Under the pieces are notes generated by a model that did no database searches, was not told the DNA's origin, and was given only the letters and a program-made list of their open reading frames with translations. A DNA stretch of 64,000 nt from Clostridia bacterium (GTDB taxonomy: Bacteria > Bacillota > Clostridia > UMGS1883 > UMGS1540). A program made the translations under genes and the position numbers. Shown here piece after piece: positions 43,611 to 53,057 of this stretch. Within the stretch, counting starts at the first letter, position 1. Each line of letters begins with the position of its first letter. The stretch lies in the NCBI GenBank assembly GCA_017450025.1, contig JAFSYJ010000002.1:1-64000 (forward strand), read 5' to 3'.

Positions 43611-44987
43611 GTGAAATTGAAAAGAACAAGCGGAATATTGGCACACATCTCTTCTATTCCCGGTGACTACGGCATCGGGTCATTCGGGGAACAGACTTTT
43701 AAATTTATAGATTTTTTGTCGGAATCCGGATTTTCTATATGGCAGGTTCTGCCTTTTTGCGTTACCGACAGCTATAACTCGCCTTACAAATCATACGGCT
43801 CTTTCAGCTTAAATCCGTATTTTATTGATTTACAAGAACTATACGAAAACGGGCTTTTAACAAAGGCTGAATTGGAATCCGCAAAGCAGGAAAAAGCAAG
43901 TCCCTGCGAATTTGTACGCTTAAAGGCTAAAAGGCTTGATACCCTGCAAAAAGCCGCCAAAAGATTTGGCAAGGTTGAGTCTCTTAAGCCTCACACCGAG
44001 AGCTTTTGCCGTTTTATGGCTTTGCGTAAATCAAACGGCAACTCACCATGGCACGGTTGGACAAATTATGTTCCAGATGATGACGCGCTCGAATTATGGC
44101 GTTTTACGCAATATATGTTTCTAAAGCAGTGGGGCGAAATCAAAAAATACGCAAACGAAAGAAACATCAAAATAATCGGAGATATTCCCATTTATGTGTC
44201 ATACGACAGCACAGATGTATGGGAAACGCCCGAAATGTTTATGCTTGACAGCGATAAAAATCCCGAATCGGTGGCAGGTGTGCCGCCTGATTATTTTTGC
44301 CCCGACGGTCAGCTATGGGGTAATCCTCTATACGATTGGTCAGTTATGAAAAGAAGTAACTTTTCGTGGTGGCGTGAGCGGATCCGCTTTATGACAGAAA
44401 TTTTTGACGGAATAAGGCTTGACCATTTCCGCGCATTTGAGTCATTTTACGCCATACCGTACGGCGATGAAACTGCAAAATACGGAAAATGGATAAAGGC
44501 TGAGGGCTATGATTTTGTTGACACGATAAAGCCTATATGCAACGGTAAAATAATGATTGCCGAGGACTTGGGAGAAATCACCCGTGAGGTCGAAAAGCTT
44601 GTTGAATACAGCGGTTTTTACTCGACCCGTGTTCTTCAGTTTGTGTCCCCCGGTGATATACATTCTCCGCACCTTCCTGAAAATTACAATGAACGCTGCA
44701 TAGCATATACCGCGACTCACGATAACGACACAACCCGTGGGTTTATCAGCAAGCGCGCCATTAACACGGACAGGCGTCAGATTTTGGAGCAAATGCTTGA
44801 AAGCGACGCCGGTATCGTGGTTTTTCCGCTTCAGGATATACTGTGGCTCGACAGTACGGCAAGACTGAACACGCCCGGAAACCCAAACGGCAACTGGGGC
44901 TGGCGCGCAACCCGTGAGATGATTGATAAAATCAACAGAGACGAACTTTTAAATCTTAACAAAAGATACGGAAGATTTATAGATTAA
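43611..44987 (+). CDS. malQ: 4-alpha-glucanotransferase
   Basis: 458 residues of GH77: SGILAHISSIPGDYGIGSFG at the start, nucleophile region IRLDHFRAFESFYAIP, acid/base AEDLGEI and TATHDNDTTRGF. It disproportionates maltodextrins released from glycogen or starch. It starts at GTG five bases after AAAGG. A little shorter than the typical 500 residues. The malic enzyme gene follows 14 bases later. Confidence 0.94.
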   Translation: MKLKRTSGILAHISSIPGDYGIGSFGEQTFKFIDFLSESGFSIWQVLPFCVTDSYNSPYKSYGSFSLNPYFIDLQELYENGLLTKAELESAKQEKASPCEFVRLKAKRLDTLQKAAKRFGKVESLKPHTESFCRFMALRKSNGNSPWHGWTNYVPDDDALELWRFTQYMFLKQWGEIKKYANERNIKIIGDIPIYVSYDSTDVWETPEMFMLDSDKNPESVAGVPPDYFCPDGQLWGNPLYDWSVMKRSNFSWWRERIRFMTEIFDGIRLDHFRAFESFYAIPYGDETAKYGKWIKAEGYDFVDTIKPICNGKIMIAEDLGEITREVEKLVEYSGFYSTRVLQFVSPGDIHSPHLPENYNERCIAYTATHDNDTTRGFISKRAINTDRRQILEQMLESDAGIVVFPLQDILWLDSTARLNTPGNPNGNWGWRATREMIDKINRDELLNLNKRYGRFID

Positions 44988-45001
44988 AGGAGATGTTTTA
45001 A

Positions 45002-46162
45002 TTGGAAAAAGCACTTGAAAAACATTACGAATGGCAAGGCAAGCTTGAAGTCACAGCAAGAACCAAGGTGAACAACAGCGAGGATTTATCGCTTGCATAC
45101 ACGCCGGGCGTTGCACTGCCCTGCCTTGAAATTCAAAAGGACATAGAAAAATCGTTTACACTTACGCGCCGCTGGAATATGGTCGCTGTCATAACAGACG
45201 GTACAGCTGTTCTCGGTCTCGGTGACATTGGTCCTGAAGCCGGTATGCCCGTTATGGAAGGCAAATGCGTTTTATTCAAAGAATTTGCAGGCGTTGACGC
45301 CTTTCCCATATGCCTTAAAACAAAAGATACTGATGAAATTGTACGGACAATATATAATATTTCTGGCGGATTTGGTGGTATAAATCTTGAAGATATTGCC
45401 GCACCGAGATGTTTTGAAATTGAAAAAAAACTGCAGGAAATATGCGATATTCCCGTTTTTCACGATGACCAGCACGGAACGGCAATAGTCGTTGCGGCTG
45501 CGCTCCTGAACGCACTTAAGCTTGCAGGAAAGGACATTAAAACTGCAAAAATAGTTATAAACGGCGCCGGCTCGGCAGGAATTGCAATTTGCCGTCATCT
45601 TATGCAGCTTGGCGCAGAAAATATTGTAATGTGCGACCGTATCGGCATTATATACGAGGGGTGCGAAGGTCTTAATCCCGCACAGCAGGAAATCAGTCTT
45701 GTTACAAACCGATCAAAGCAAAAGGGCGTTCTCAGCGATGCTATGAAGGGTGCTGATGTGTTTATCGGCGTTTCAGCACCGAATATAGTATCCGAAGAAA
45801 TGGTACGCTCTATGAACGAAAAAAACATCGTTTTTCCAATGGCAAATCCCGTGCCCGAAATTATGCCCGACCTTGCCAAAAAAGCAGGTGCATTTATCGT
45901 TGGTACAGGCAGAAGCGACTTCCCCAACCAAATAAACAATGTGCTTGCTTTTCCGGGAATCTTCCGCGGTGCACTTGACGCTAAAGCAAAGTGCATAAAT
46001 ACCGAAATGAAAAACGCGGCGTCCTATGCAATAGCAAGTCTTGTTGCGCCCGAAGAACTCACACCCGAAAACATTATCCCGAAGGCTTTTGACCGCAGAG
46101 TCGGCAAAGCAGTTGCCGAGGCAGTTAAGCAGGCTGCAATTGAAACAGGGTGCATTAGATAA
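45002..46162 (+). CDS. NAD(P)-dependent malic enzyme
   Basis: 386 residues: LAYTPGVALPCLEIQ, NMVAVITDGTAVLGLGDIGP, the acid-site HDDQHGTAIVVAAAL, and the Rossmann motif INGAGSAGIAI. It lacks the phosphotransacetylase tail found in larger forms. It decarboxylates malate to pyruvate with NAD(P) reduction. The start is TTG at 45002, nine bases after AAAGGAG. Probably an operon with malQ. Confidence 0.92.
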   Translation: MEKALEKHYEWQGKLEVTARTKVNNSEDLSLAYTPGVALPCLEIQKDIEKSFTLTRRWNMVAVITDGTAVLGLGDIGPEAGMPVMEGKCVLFKEFAGVDAFPICLKTKDTDEIVRTIYNISGGFGGINLEDIAAPRCFEIEKKLQEICDIPVFHDDQHGTAIVVAAALLNALKLAGKDIKTAKIVINGAGSAGIAICRHLMQLGAENIVMCDRIGIIYEGCEGLNPAQQEISLVTNRSKQKGVLSDAMKGADVFIGVSAPNIVSEEMVRSMNEKNIVFPMANPVPEIMPDLAKKAGAFIVGTGRSDFPNQINNVLAFPGIFRGALDAKAKCINTEMKNAASYAIASLVAPEELTPENIIPKAFDRRVGKAVAEAVKQAAIETGCIR

Positions 46163-46168
46163 AAATTT

Positions 46169-46205
46169 TAAGACCGCTGAAACCATAAAATTCAGCGGTC
46201 TTATT
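46169..46205. terminator. Terminator between malic enzyme and DUF5662 genes
   Basis: AAGACCGCTGAA-loop-TTCAGCGGTCTT: a 12 bp perfect stem; the A-rich and T-rich flanks allow action in both directions. Confidence 0.88.
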
Positions 46206-46738
46206 TAATAGTTTTCGGTTTTGAGTGTCTTTCTTATTTCTCTGAATGCGGCTTCTTCGCCTTCTTCATCTACTATGCGGAGCCACTTTTCCAAAAGGTC
46301 AGATGTTTCAGGGTTAATAAAACGCTTGCCCTTTGCCCGTAAAAAATACTGAAGCGGCTGGTGTTGATTATAATTTTTGCCCTGATACACCTTGCTCGCC
46401 GCCAACCTGTCACAAAACATCTCCGCAACATATTTAAGCGGCATCTTTATCGGTATCAATTCTCTTGTTTCGTGTGAATAGTCAGTCCAATATTCAAAAT
46501 GGTGCCTGTTCCTGCCCTTATGGTGCAGCCACGCTGCAGAATAGCCGTATTTTTGGCGTTCTATTTCGTTAGGGCTTTTGTCGCCTTGATAGTACTTTGC
46601 GCCGGCAATAAATTCCACAGGTGCGTATTTGGATAAATCGTGCCTCAAGCCCTGCCAAAAAATACCTACCTTTTTACAATGCCGTATCACTAAATGGCGG
46701 TGTGCTGTTATTGTTCTAAAATGCTTTAACGCTTTCAT
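46205..46738 (-). CDS. DUF5662 family protein
   Basis: 177 residues. It begins MKALKHFRTITAHRHLVIRHC and contains the family-like segments GLRHDLSKYAPVEF, WLHHKGRNRHHFEYWTDY and AEMFCDRLAASK, with many conserved His and Asp that could bind metal in the HD-domain manner. Function unknown. It is a single gene between a terminator and the promoter of the T-box/thrS unit, which runs the other way. Confidence 0.85.
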   Translation of the reverse strand: MKALKHFRTITAHRHLVIRHCKKVGIFWQGLRHDLSKYAPVEFIAGAKYYQGDKSPNEIERQKYGYSAAWLHHKGRNRHHFEYWTDYSHETRELIPIKMPLKYVAEMFCDRLAASKVYQGKNYNQHQPLQYFLRAKGKRFINPETSDLLEKWLRIVDEEGEEAAFREIRKTLKTENY

Positions 46739-46805
46739 AAAAAATCCCCTAAAAATTCACATATCTATATAATATCCCAAAAAGTAAAAAAAAGCAATAA
46801 AAAAG

Positions 46806-46834
46806 TTGACAAATGTCTATATTAGTGTTAGAAT
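46806..46834 (+). promoter_or_regulatory. Promoter of T-box/thrS
   Basis: TTGACA, 17 bp, TAGAAT. Confidence 0.85.
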
Positions 46835-46841
46835 AATCTAA

Positions 46842-47052
46842 AAGCAATGATGGAAAGAGTACTCGCTTTTGGGCATCACAGAGAGAGGGACATTTGCTGT
46901 GAGTTCCTTATGTGCATAGCGACGAAAACCGCTCCGGAGCTGCCGTGCCGAACTTAAGTAAGCACCGCCGTAGCCTGCGTTACAGGTCAAACGAGTTAAA
47001 AATCAAGGTGGAACCGTGCATTATGCACCCTTGAATTCAAGGGTGTTTTTTT
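46842..47052 (+). promoter_or_regulatory. T-box leader, threonine specific
   Basis: The leader begins with the Stem I start GATGGAAAGAGTACTCG and AGAGAG bulge, has a specifier ACC at 46928-46930 (within CGAAAACCGCTC), and carries the T-box core AAGGTGGAACCGTGC (47005-47019). A terminator CACCCTTG-AATT-CAAGGGTG (47026-47045) and seven T follow. Uncharged tRNA-Thr (GGU) would stabilise the antiterminator and permit thrS transcription. The ACC specifier matches the gene it precedes. Confidence 0.95.
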
Positions 47053-47078
47053 ATTCACCTAAAAAAGGAGTTTTTTGT

Positions 47079-48863
47079 ATGAAAATCATTTACAACGACG
47101 GTCATGTTGCAGATTGTCCACCAGAGGAAGAGCGCAAAGTCCTTCGCCACAGTGCCGCTCACATTATGGCGCAGGCAATTCAGCGTATTTACCCTGACGC
47201 TGACTTTGCTTACGGTCCTTCGACAGAAAAAGGCTTTTATTACGATGTCGACCTTGGTGACAGAAAGCTGACTGACGAGGATTTGACGGCAATAGAGGCT
47301 GAAATGAAGAAGATTGTTAAAGAAAACCTGCCGTTTAAATCATTTATTTTGCCGCGTGAAGAAGCTGTAAAGCTTATGCATGAAAGGCACGCAAAGTACA
47401 AAGAGGAGCATATCGGAGATTTGCCTGACGATGCAATCATCAGCTTTTTCCAGCAGGGTGACTATATTGATATGTGCACAGGTCCTCATATCACCTATAC
47501 AAAGGCGCTTAAGGCGTTTAAAATCACGCAGCAGAGCGGTGCATACTGGAAAAACGACGCAAACAACAAAATGCTTACGCGTATAAACGGCGTTGCTTTT
47601 GCTACGCAGGACGAGCTGAAAGAGTACGAAGTCCAAATGGAGGAAGCGCGCGCGCGCGACCACCGTAAAATAGGCAAAGAAATGAACCTGTTTATGACTG
47701 ACGATTTAATCGGCAAGGGTTTGCCTATGTTTCTCCCAAACGGCTATACAGTATGGCAGGAGCTGGAGGAATATATTAAAGAAAAAGAACGCAAACTTGG
47801 CTATCAGCATGTTATGACTCCTTGTGTAGGTACGGTTAATCTTTATAAAATAAGCGGTCACTGGGATCATTACAAAGAAAATATGTTCCCCGCTATGGAA
47901 GCTGACGGCGAAAGCTTTGTACTGCGCCCGATGAACTGCCCTCACCATATGATGATTTACGCTAACCACAAGCATTCATACCGCGACCTGCCCATCCGTA
48001 TCGGAGAGATCGCGCACGACTTTAGGTTTGAGGCAAGCGGTACCCTTAAGGGCATTGAACGCGGTCGTCATTTCTGTCAAAATGACGCTCATCTGTTTGT
48101 AACACCAGACCAGATAAAAGACGAAGTAAGCCGTGTGGTTGATTTGATTTTTGATGTATATAAGGACTTTGGCATTACGGATTACCGCTGTGTGCTTTCG
48201 CTGCGTGATCCCGAGGATAAAGTTAAGTATCATCAGGACGACGAAATGTGGAACAAGGCTGAAAACGCGCTCCGCGAGGTTTTGAACCAGCTTGGTATTG
48301 AGTTTACTGAAGAAATCGGCGAAGCAGCTTTCTACGGTCCTAAGCTTGATGTCAATGTTAAGCCTGCAATAGGTGCTGAATACACGCTTTCTACCTGCCA
48401 GCTTGACTTCTGTCTGCCTGCAAAGTTTGATTTGAAGTATGTTGACAAAAACGGCGAAGAAAAAACACCTGTCGTTCTTCACAGAGCTATCCTCGGCTCT
48501 CTTGACCGCTTTATGGCGTATATGATCGAGGAGACAAAGGGCAAGTTCCCGACATGGCTTGCGCCTCTTCAGGTCAAAGTATTGCCCGTAAGTGCAAAAT
48601 CGCTTGGCTATGCTACTGAAATTTACGAAAAGCTCAAGGCAAAAGGCTTAAGGGTACAGCTTGACGACCGTGACGAAAAGGTCGGATATAAGATTCGTGA
48701 GGCACAGGTTTCTGACCGCGTTCCGTATATGCTTGTTTTGGGACAGCAGGAAGAAGAAAATAAAAATGTCGCTGTTCGCTACCGCGACACCGCGCAGACT
48801 GAAACAATGGAATTTGACGACTTTGTTGCTAAAATCCAAAAAGAAATAAAAGAAAAAGCATAA
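47079..48863 (+). CDS. thrS: Threonyl-tRNA synthetase, lacking the TGS domain
   Basis: 594 residues. Editing domain (RHSAAHIMAQAI, KGFYYDV), then the class II core: motif 1, RPMNCPHHMMIY (zinc Cys and His), motif 2 FRFEASGTLKGIERGRHFCQNDAHLF, motif 3 HRAILGSLDRFMAY, and the anticodon-binding domain (LGYATEIYEKLKAKGL). The usual 60-residue N-terminal TGS domain is missing: only about 22 residues precede the editing domain. Start ATG at 47079, behind AAAGGAG. Controlled by the T-box upstream. Confidence 0.96.
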   Translation: MKIIYNDGHVADCPPEEERKVLRHSAAHIMAQAIQRIYPDADFAYGPSTEKGFYYDVDLGDRKLTDEDLTAIEAEMKKIVKENLPFKSFILPREEAVKLMHERHAKYKEEHIGDLPDDAIISFFQQGDYIDMCTGPHITYTKALKAFKITQQSGAYWKNDANNKMLTRINGVAFATQDELKEYEVQMEEARARDHRKIGKEMNLFMTDDLIGKGLPMFLPNGYTVWQELEEYIKEKERKLGYQHVMTPCVGTVNLYKISGHWDHYKENMFPAMEADGESFVLRPMNCPHHMMIYANHKHSYRDLPIRIGEIAHDFRFEASGTLKGIERGRHFCQNDAHLFVTPDQIKDEVSRVVDLIFDVYKDFGITDYRCVLSLRDPEDKVKYHQDDEMWNKAENALREVLNQLGIEFTEEIGEAAFYGPKLDVNVKPAIGAEYTLSTCQLDFCLPAKFDLKYVDKNGEEKTPVVLHRAILGSLDRFMAYMIEETKGKFPTWLAPLQVKVLPVSAKSLGYATEIYEKLKAKGLRVQLDDRDEKVGYKIREAQVSDRVPYMLVLGQQEEENKNVAVRYRDTAQTETMEFDDFVAKIQKEIKEKA

Positions 48864-48872
48864 AATAATTTG

Positions 48873-48907
48873 GGGCTGTGATAAATTAAAATCACAGCCC
48901 TTTTTTT
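48873..48907 (+). terminator. Terminator after thrS
   Basis: GGGCTGTGAT-loop-ATCACAGCCC followed by seven T. Confidence 0.95.
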
Positions 48908-48916
48908 GCTTTTTAT

Positions 48917-50284
48917 TTATTTGACATCTATAAGCGTTACGCCGAGGTCTTTCTCAACATAAAATCTATATTCCAGTTCCTGTATCGGGAGTTCCTCCCA
49001 GCCTCTCTTATATTCAAACTTTACGGTTGCATTACCGGGCTTAATACCTTTGACGCGCATTTTATAAACTCCGCCTGCACCCGGCATAACTTTATTCGGA
49101 TCAGTATAATGCTCGAGTTCTATATCAAGTTTGTCACTACCCTGCGTCAAACTCCACTCATATCCCGTTGTGCGATTTTCTTCTATTTCGTACTCAAGCT
49201 CAGGCCGATCGTAATCTCTGAGGTCAACATTTATATATTCAGAATCATAGTAAATATCGGCTGTCAGGTAACCTTCGGCATACGACGCTATCTGATACGG
49301 AACATAAAATACATGAACAGCGTTGTCTGTCAAATAATATCCCGCATTGTCAATATCCTCAAGTGCCGCGTCATGAACGCTTTTTGCGTGTTCCTCGTCG
49401 GAATATTCCAAAACCTTTTCTTCAATTCGCTCTGCAACCGCATTGTCAAGGTCAAAGGTTTCCTCATTGAAAAGATCGCGCAGATAAAGCTCTTTATTTT
49501 CTCTTAAATCAAATACTCTGCCCGCCATTGTTGAATTCGGATGTGCTCCGCCCGTGTATGAGGAATAATAAGACAGTATCGAAAGATACCCGTTTCTGTC
49601 AAGCGTAACCTCATAATCCAAATCAAAGGTATACGCCATCTTAAATTCTTCGTATACTTCATCGCTTTTAAGATAATCGTTATAAAAGGCAATCGCGTTT
49701 TCAACAACAGCTTCCGCTTCGTTTTTGTATTCTTCGTTTATTTTATCTATAAATTCATTTCCGTCTGATTCTATTTCGGGATAAGTGGCGTAAACCTCCA
49801 AGTCTACATTGCCCTCATCCTTGTATGAAATCTCGCGGCGTTCAATTTTATGCGCGCCCTGCCTGCTTTCTATAATAACGGCTCTGTCGCTTTCTATCCA
49901 TTCAACTACGGTATCCAATGCCTCCGAAACAGCGCGCAGCGGAACAAGCGTTCTGCTGTTTACGATTTTTGCAGGGACATCTATTGTTACTGCATCGCCG
50001 TCAATATACATCTCATCAGAACCAATCTCAAAGAAAACCGATTTTAACCCTCTGGAAGCATAAACCGTCTTTGATTCACCGTAATCATAATAATTAACTC
50101 TGCTTCCGAGCACTTCAAAAATTGCCCTCATAGGCACAAGTGTTCTGTCGTTTTCAATTATGGGCGGCTGGTCAAACTCAACTTTGTTGCCGTCAACCAA
50201 AACGGTTATGTCATTTTCCGCAAACACACTTACGCAAGGTACCAAAAGGCACAGCACAAGCAATACGCCAATAATCTTTTTCAT
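48917..50284 (-). CDS. Secreted stalk-DUF4163-DUF3298 protein with C-terminal chagasin-like inhibitor domain
   Basis: 455 residues in four parts: signal peptide (MKKIIGVLLVLCLLVPCVSVFA); two copper-amine-oxidase-N-like stalk units at about 25-140 (PPIIENDRTLVPMRAIFEVL and PAKIVNSRTLVPLRAVSEAL); a DUF4163/DUF3298 pair at about 155-365 (YYSSYTGGAHPNS, LYLRDLFNEE); and a C-terminal domain with all three chagasin loops, NRTTGYEW, GAGG and KRGWE. Chagasins (I42) inhibit C1 cysteine peptidases. The start at 50284 lies seven bases after GGAGG; the ATG at 50290 is too near. Predicted to sit on the cell wall. Confidence 0.8.
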   Translation of the reverse strand: MKKIIGVLLVLCLLVPCVSVFAENDITVLVDGNKVEFDQPPIIENDRTLVPMRAIFEVLGSRVNYYDYGESKTVYASRGLKSVFFEIGSDEMYIDGDAVTIDVPAKIVNSRTLVPLRAVSEALDTVVEWIESDRAVIIESRQGAHKIERREISYKDEGNVDLEVYATYPEIESDGNEFIDKINEEYKNEAEAVVENAIAFYNDYLKSDEVYEEFKMAYTFDLDYEVTLDRNGYLSILSYYSSYTGGAHPNSTMAGRVFDLRENKELYLRDLFNEETFDLDNAVAERIEEKVLEYSDEEHAKSVHDAALEDIDNAGYYLTDNAVHVFYVPYQIASYAEGYLTADIYYDSEYINVDLRDYDRPELEYEIEENRTTGYEWSLTQGSDKLDIELEHYTDPNKVMPGAGGVYKMRVKGIKPGNATVKFEYKRGWEELPIQELEYRFYVEKDLGVTLIDVK

Positions 50285-50313
50285 TTTCATACCTCCATCT
50301 TCTTTATATAAAA

Positions 50314-50342
50314 ATTGTATCATACTTTTGTCAGATACACAA
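50314..50342 (-). promoter_or_regulatory. Promoter of the stalk/chagasin gene
   Basis: Reverse-strand TTGTGT, 17 bp, TACAAT. Confidence 0.6.
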
Positions 50343-50364
50343 TAAAAAATTTTTAAAAAAAGTG

Positions 50365-50393
50365 TTGACAACGCAATTTATTTCTGTTATAAT
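50365..50393 (+). promoter_or_regulatory. Promoter of metY
   Basis: TTGACA, 17 bp, TATAAT, a consensus sigma-A promoter 54 bases before the start codon. Confidence 0.9.
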
Positions 50394-50446
50394 TTAAAAC
50401 ATATAAAACATATAGGTATTATAAATAAACTGAAGGAGGAATAAAA

Positions 50447-51742
50447 ATGGCTAATATAAAAGATACTTCAAAATGGGGATTTGATACAAAACAATTACAT
50501 ATAGGGCAGGAAAATCCTGATCCTGCGACAGACGCTCGTGCTGTTCCGATTTATCAAACTACATCGTATGTGTTCAAAAATTCTGCGCACGCGGCGGCTC
50601 GTTTTGGGCTTGCAGACGCGGGCAATATATACGGAAGGCTTACTAATTCCACGCAAGATATTCTTGAGCAGAGAATTGCCGCACTTGAGGGCGGCGTTGC
50701 AGCTCTGGCGGTTGCGTCAGGTGCAGCGGCAATAACATATACGATAGAAAATCTTGCACAGGCAGGTGACAATATCGTTGCGCAAAAAACCGTATACGGC
50801 GGAACATACAATCTTCTGGCACATACTCTGCCGTTGTACGGCATTGATACGACCTTTGTTGATATTCATAATCTTGACGAGGTCAAAGCCGCAATAAAGC
50901 CAAATACAAAAGCAATTTTCACAGAGGCTCTCGGAAATCCGAACAGCGATATTCCCGATGTTGACGCTTTGGCAGAGATAACACACGCAAATAAAATCCC
51001 GCTCGTTATCGATTCTACCTTTGCAACGCCGTATCTTTTCAGACCCATTGAACACGGCGCGGATATTGTAGTTCATTCCGCTACAAAATTTATAGGCGGT
51101 CACGGCACATCGCTCGGCGGCATTATTGTTGACAGCGGTAAATTTGATTGGGAAGAAAGCGGCAAATTTAATTCTATCACAAAGCCAAATCCGAGCTACC
51201 ACGGTATTTCGTTCACGCAGGCTGTTGGGGCGGCAGCATTTGTCACAAAAATACGCGCTATACTGCTCCGTGATACGGGCGCAGCAATATCGCCGTTTAA
51301 CGCGTTTCTTCTCTTACAGGGGCTTGAAACGCTTTCACTCCGTGTTGAACGCCACGCGCAGAACACTGCAAAAGTTCTTGAATTTCTTTCAAATCACCCG
51401 CTTGTTGAAAAAGTCAACCACCCTGCTCTCCCCGACCACCCAGACCACGAGCTTTATAAGAAGTATTATCCAAACGGCGGTGGCTCGATATTTACTTTTG
51501 ACATAAAGGGTGGCGCAAAAGAGGCGCAGGATTATATCGACAGGCTTCAGATATTTTCTCTGCTTGCAAATGTTGCCGATGTTAAATCGCTTGTTATTCA
51601 CCCTGCCAGCACAACGCATTCGCAGCTTTCCGAAAAAGAATTGCTCGAACAGGGAATCAAGCCTTCGACAATACGCCTTTCTATCGGTACAGAGAGTATT
51701 GAAGATATTATTGCAGATTTAAGTCAGGCATTTGAAGCGTAA
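50447..51742 (+). CDS. metY: O-acetylhomoserine sulfhydrylase
   Basis: 431 residues, the full length of the PLP-dependent Cys/Met metabolism family. FDTKQLHIGQENPDPATDARAVPIYQTTSY at the start, YGRLTNSTQDILEQRIAALEGG, and the PLP Lys in HSATKFIGGHG. It makes homocysteine from O-acetylhomoserine and sulfide (or methionine with methanethiol). Start behind GGAGG. No SAM riboswitch precedes it; the 5' leader is only about 45 bases. Confidence 0.94.
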   Translation: MANIKDTSKWGFDTKQLHIGQENPDPATDARAVPIYQTTSYVFKNSAHAAARFGLADAGNIYGRLTNSTQDILEQRIAALEGGVAALAVASGAAAITYTIENLAQAGDNIVAQKTVYGGTYNLLAHTLPLYGIDTTFVDIHNLDEVKAAIKPNTKAIFTEALGNPNSDIPDVDALAEITHANKIPLVIDSTFATPYLFRPIEHGADIVVHSATKFIGGHGTSLGGIIVDSGKFDWEESGKFNSITKPNPSYHGISFTQAVGAAAFVTKIRAILLRDTGAAISPFNAFLLLQGLETLSLRVERHAQNTAKVLEFLSNHPLVEKVNHPALPDHPDHELYKKYYPNGGGSIFTFDIKGGAKEAQDYIDRLQIFSLLANVADVKSLVIHPASTTHSQLSEKELLEQGIKPSTIRLSIGTESIEDIIADLSQAFEA

Positions 51743-51755
51743 AATTAAACTAAAC

Positions 51756-51788
51756 GGGGTACGGATTTTCCGTACCCCCTTGATTTAT
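51756..51788 (+). terminator. Terminator after metY
   Basis: GGGGTACGGA-TTT-TCCGTACCCC followed by CTTGATTTATT. Confidence 0.8.
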
Positions 51789-51829
51789 TGTCAATATTAT
51801 GCTAATATAACCTAAAAGGAATGATAAAT

Positions 51830-52333
51830 ATGGAAAACAGGACAAAAAAAATAATATTTGCGGCAATGTTTTCGGCTCTGGCATGCGTTACGACAATGAT
51901 AATAAGAATACCAACAATGGACGGTTATATAAACCTCGGCGACGGCATAGTGCTTCTGTGTGGGTGGGTATTAGGTCCTGCCTTTGGATTTGTCGCCGCA
52001 GGCATAGGCTCAGCTCTTGCGGATATTTTCGGCGGATATGCGCTTTATGCTCCTATTACTTTTATTATAAAAGGGTTAATGGCTTTGGCGGCTTCTTATC
52101 TGTTTAAGGCTTTATATAAGGTCAACAAAAAGAGTACTCCTTCGCGAATAATAAGCGGTATTGCGGCGGAGCTTATAATGATTGCAGGCTATTATCTGTT
52201 CGAGTCAATTATTTACGGCAGCTTTATTACCGCCGCAAAAAATATTTTGTTTAACTTGGCACAAGGAACGGCGGGTCTTGTCGCCGGTCTTGTACTTATC
52301 AAGATTTTTGAAAAAAATCAAATCAAATTATAA
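51830..52333 (+). CDS. ECF transporter S component
   Basis: 167 residues with about five or six membrane helices. The N-terminus KIIFAAMFSALACVTTMIIRIP followed by GYINLGDGIVLLCGWVLGPAFGFVAAGIGSALADIF is the signature of ECF vitamin-transporter S components. The substrate cannot be inferred, and neither an ECF module nor a vitamin riboswitch lies nearby, so it should share a common energy module. The ATG at 51830 is preferred to 51821, which sits on the SD. Confidence 0.85.
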   Translation: MENRTKKIIFAAMFSALACVTTMIIRIPTMDGYINLGDGIVLLCGWVLGPAFGFVAAGIGSALADIFGGYALYAPITFIIKGLMALAASYLFKALYKVNKKSTPSRIISGIAAELIMIAGYYLFESIIYGSFITAAKNILFNLAQGTAGLVAGLVLIKIFEKNQIKL

Positions 52334-52353
52334 AGTCATATAACGCGCGGGAA

Positions 52354-52382
52354 TAAAAAGCGGGCGATTCGTGAATCGCCCG
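52354..52382 (-). terminator. Terminator of YgjV-like gene
   Basis: CGGGCGATTC-GT-GAATCGCCCG; on the reverse strand CTTTTTA follows. It could also serve the ECF gene on the forward strand but has no T-run there. Confidence 0.7.
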
Positions 52383-52450
52383 AAACACGCCTCGCCGTGA
52401 TATTTGCAGCTTTCATAATACAGGCAATTCTTAAATTTTCCCTACAGGTT

Positions 52451-53026
52451 TTATTCTATATTCTTTTTCCCAAATATATCAAATCTCAGTATCGCTGTAA
52501 AATCTGATACCAAAGCTATACATTCTGTCACAACGCCTGCGACAGAGCCGATAGCTATGTTATATACAATCCATACGACGGAGCTTATCCAAATTGTGCG
52601 GCGCACAATCTTTGCGCTGTCAAAATATGTAACAACAGTATAAACATACGCCCCTGTGAGCGGAAACACATTGTACCATACCGGAAAATTACTTGGCACA
52701 AATATCATTATGAGCGCTGTAACAACAGTAAACGCAATCATAAATCCAACGGGCCACCATATTGAATTTGCCCATTTTTTGTCCTTATTAAAATATACGA
52801 CCGAGCGCACCGATGACAAAAGATTTAACGCCGCGCCCGAATAACCGCTGAGCATAAACATATGCACAGTAAAAAGCGCGGTAGAAAAAATCTGAAGTTT
52901 GAGTATGCCCTTTCGTTCCCGTTGCTGGAACGACAGACACATCACAGCGAGTGCGACAAAGCCGATAATTTGCGCAGGACTACTGAACACATATTCAAAG
53001 TAATTTTTAAACCACTGTAAAATCAA
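52451..53026 (-). CDS. YgjV family membrane protein
   Basis: 191 residues with about five or six membrane helices. It starts FSSPAQIIGFVALAVMCLSFQQRERKGIL, followed by LQIFSTALFTVHMFMLSGYSGAALNLLSSVRS, the pattern of the YgjV/Imp family. No function is established for the family. Single gene flanked by its own terminator and the terminator of the cohesin gene. Confidence 0.85.
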   Translation of the reverse strand: MILQWFKNYFEYVFSSPAQIIGFVALAVMCLSFQQRERKGILKLQIFSTALFTVHMFMLSGYSGAALNLLSSVRSVVYFNKDKKWANSIWWPVGFMIAFTVVTALIMIFVPSNFPVWYNVFPLTGAYVYTVVTYFDSAKIVRRTIWISSVVWIVYNIAIGSVAGVVTECIALVSDFTAILRFDIFGKKNIE

Positions 53027-53057
53027 TTTTAATCACCAACCATTATGCAATAAGGCA

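Noticed and set aside
50394-50446. Possible SAM riboswitch before metY
   Set aside because: The leader is about 45 bases long, too short for the known SAM-I or related aptamers, and no kink-turn or terminator is seen.
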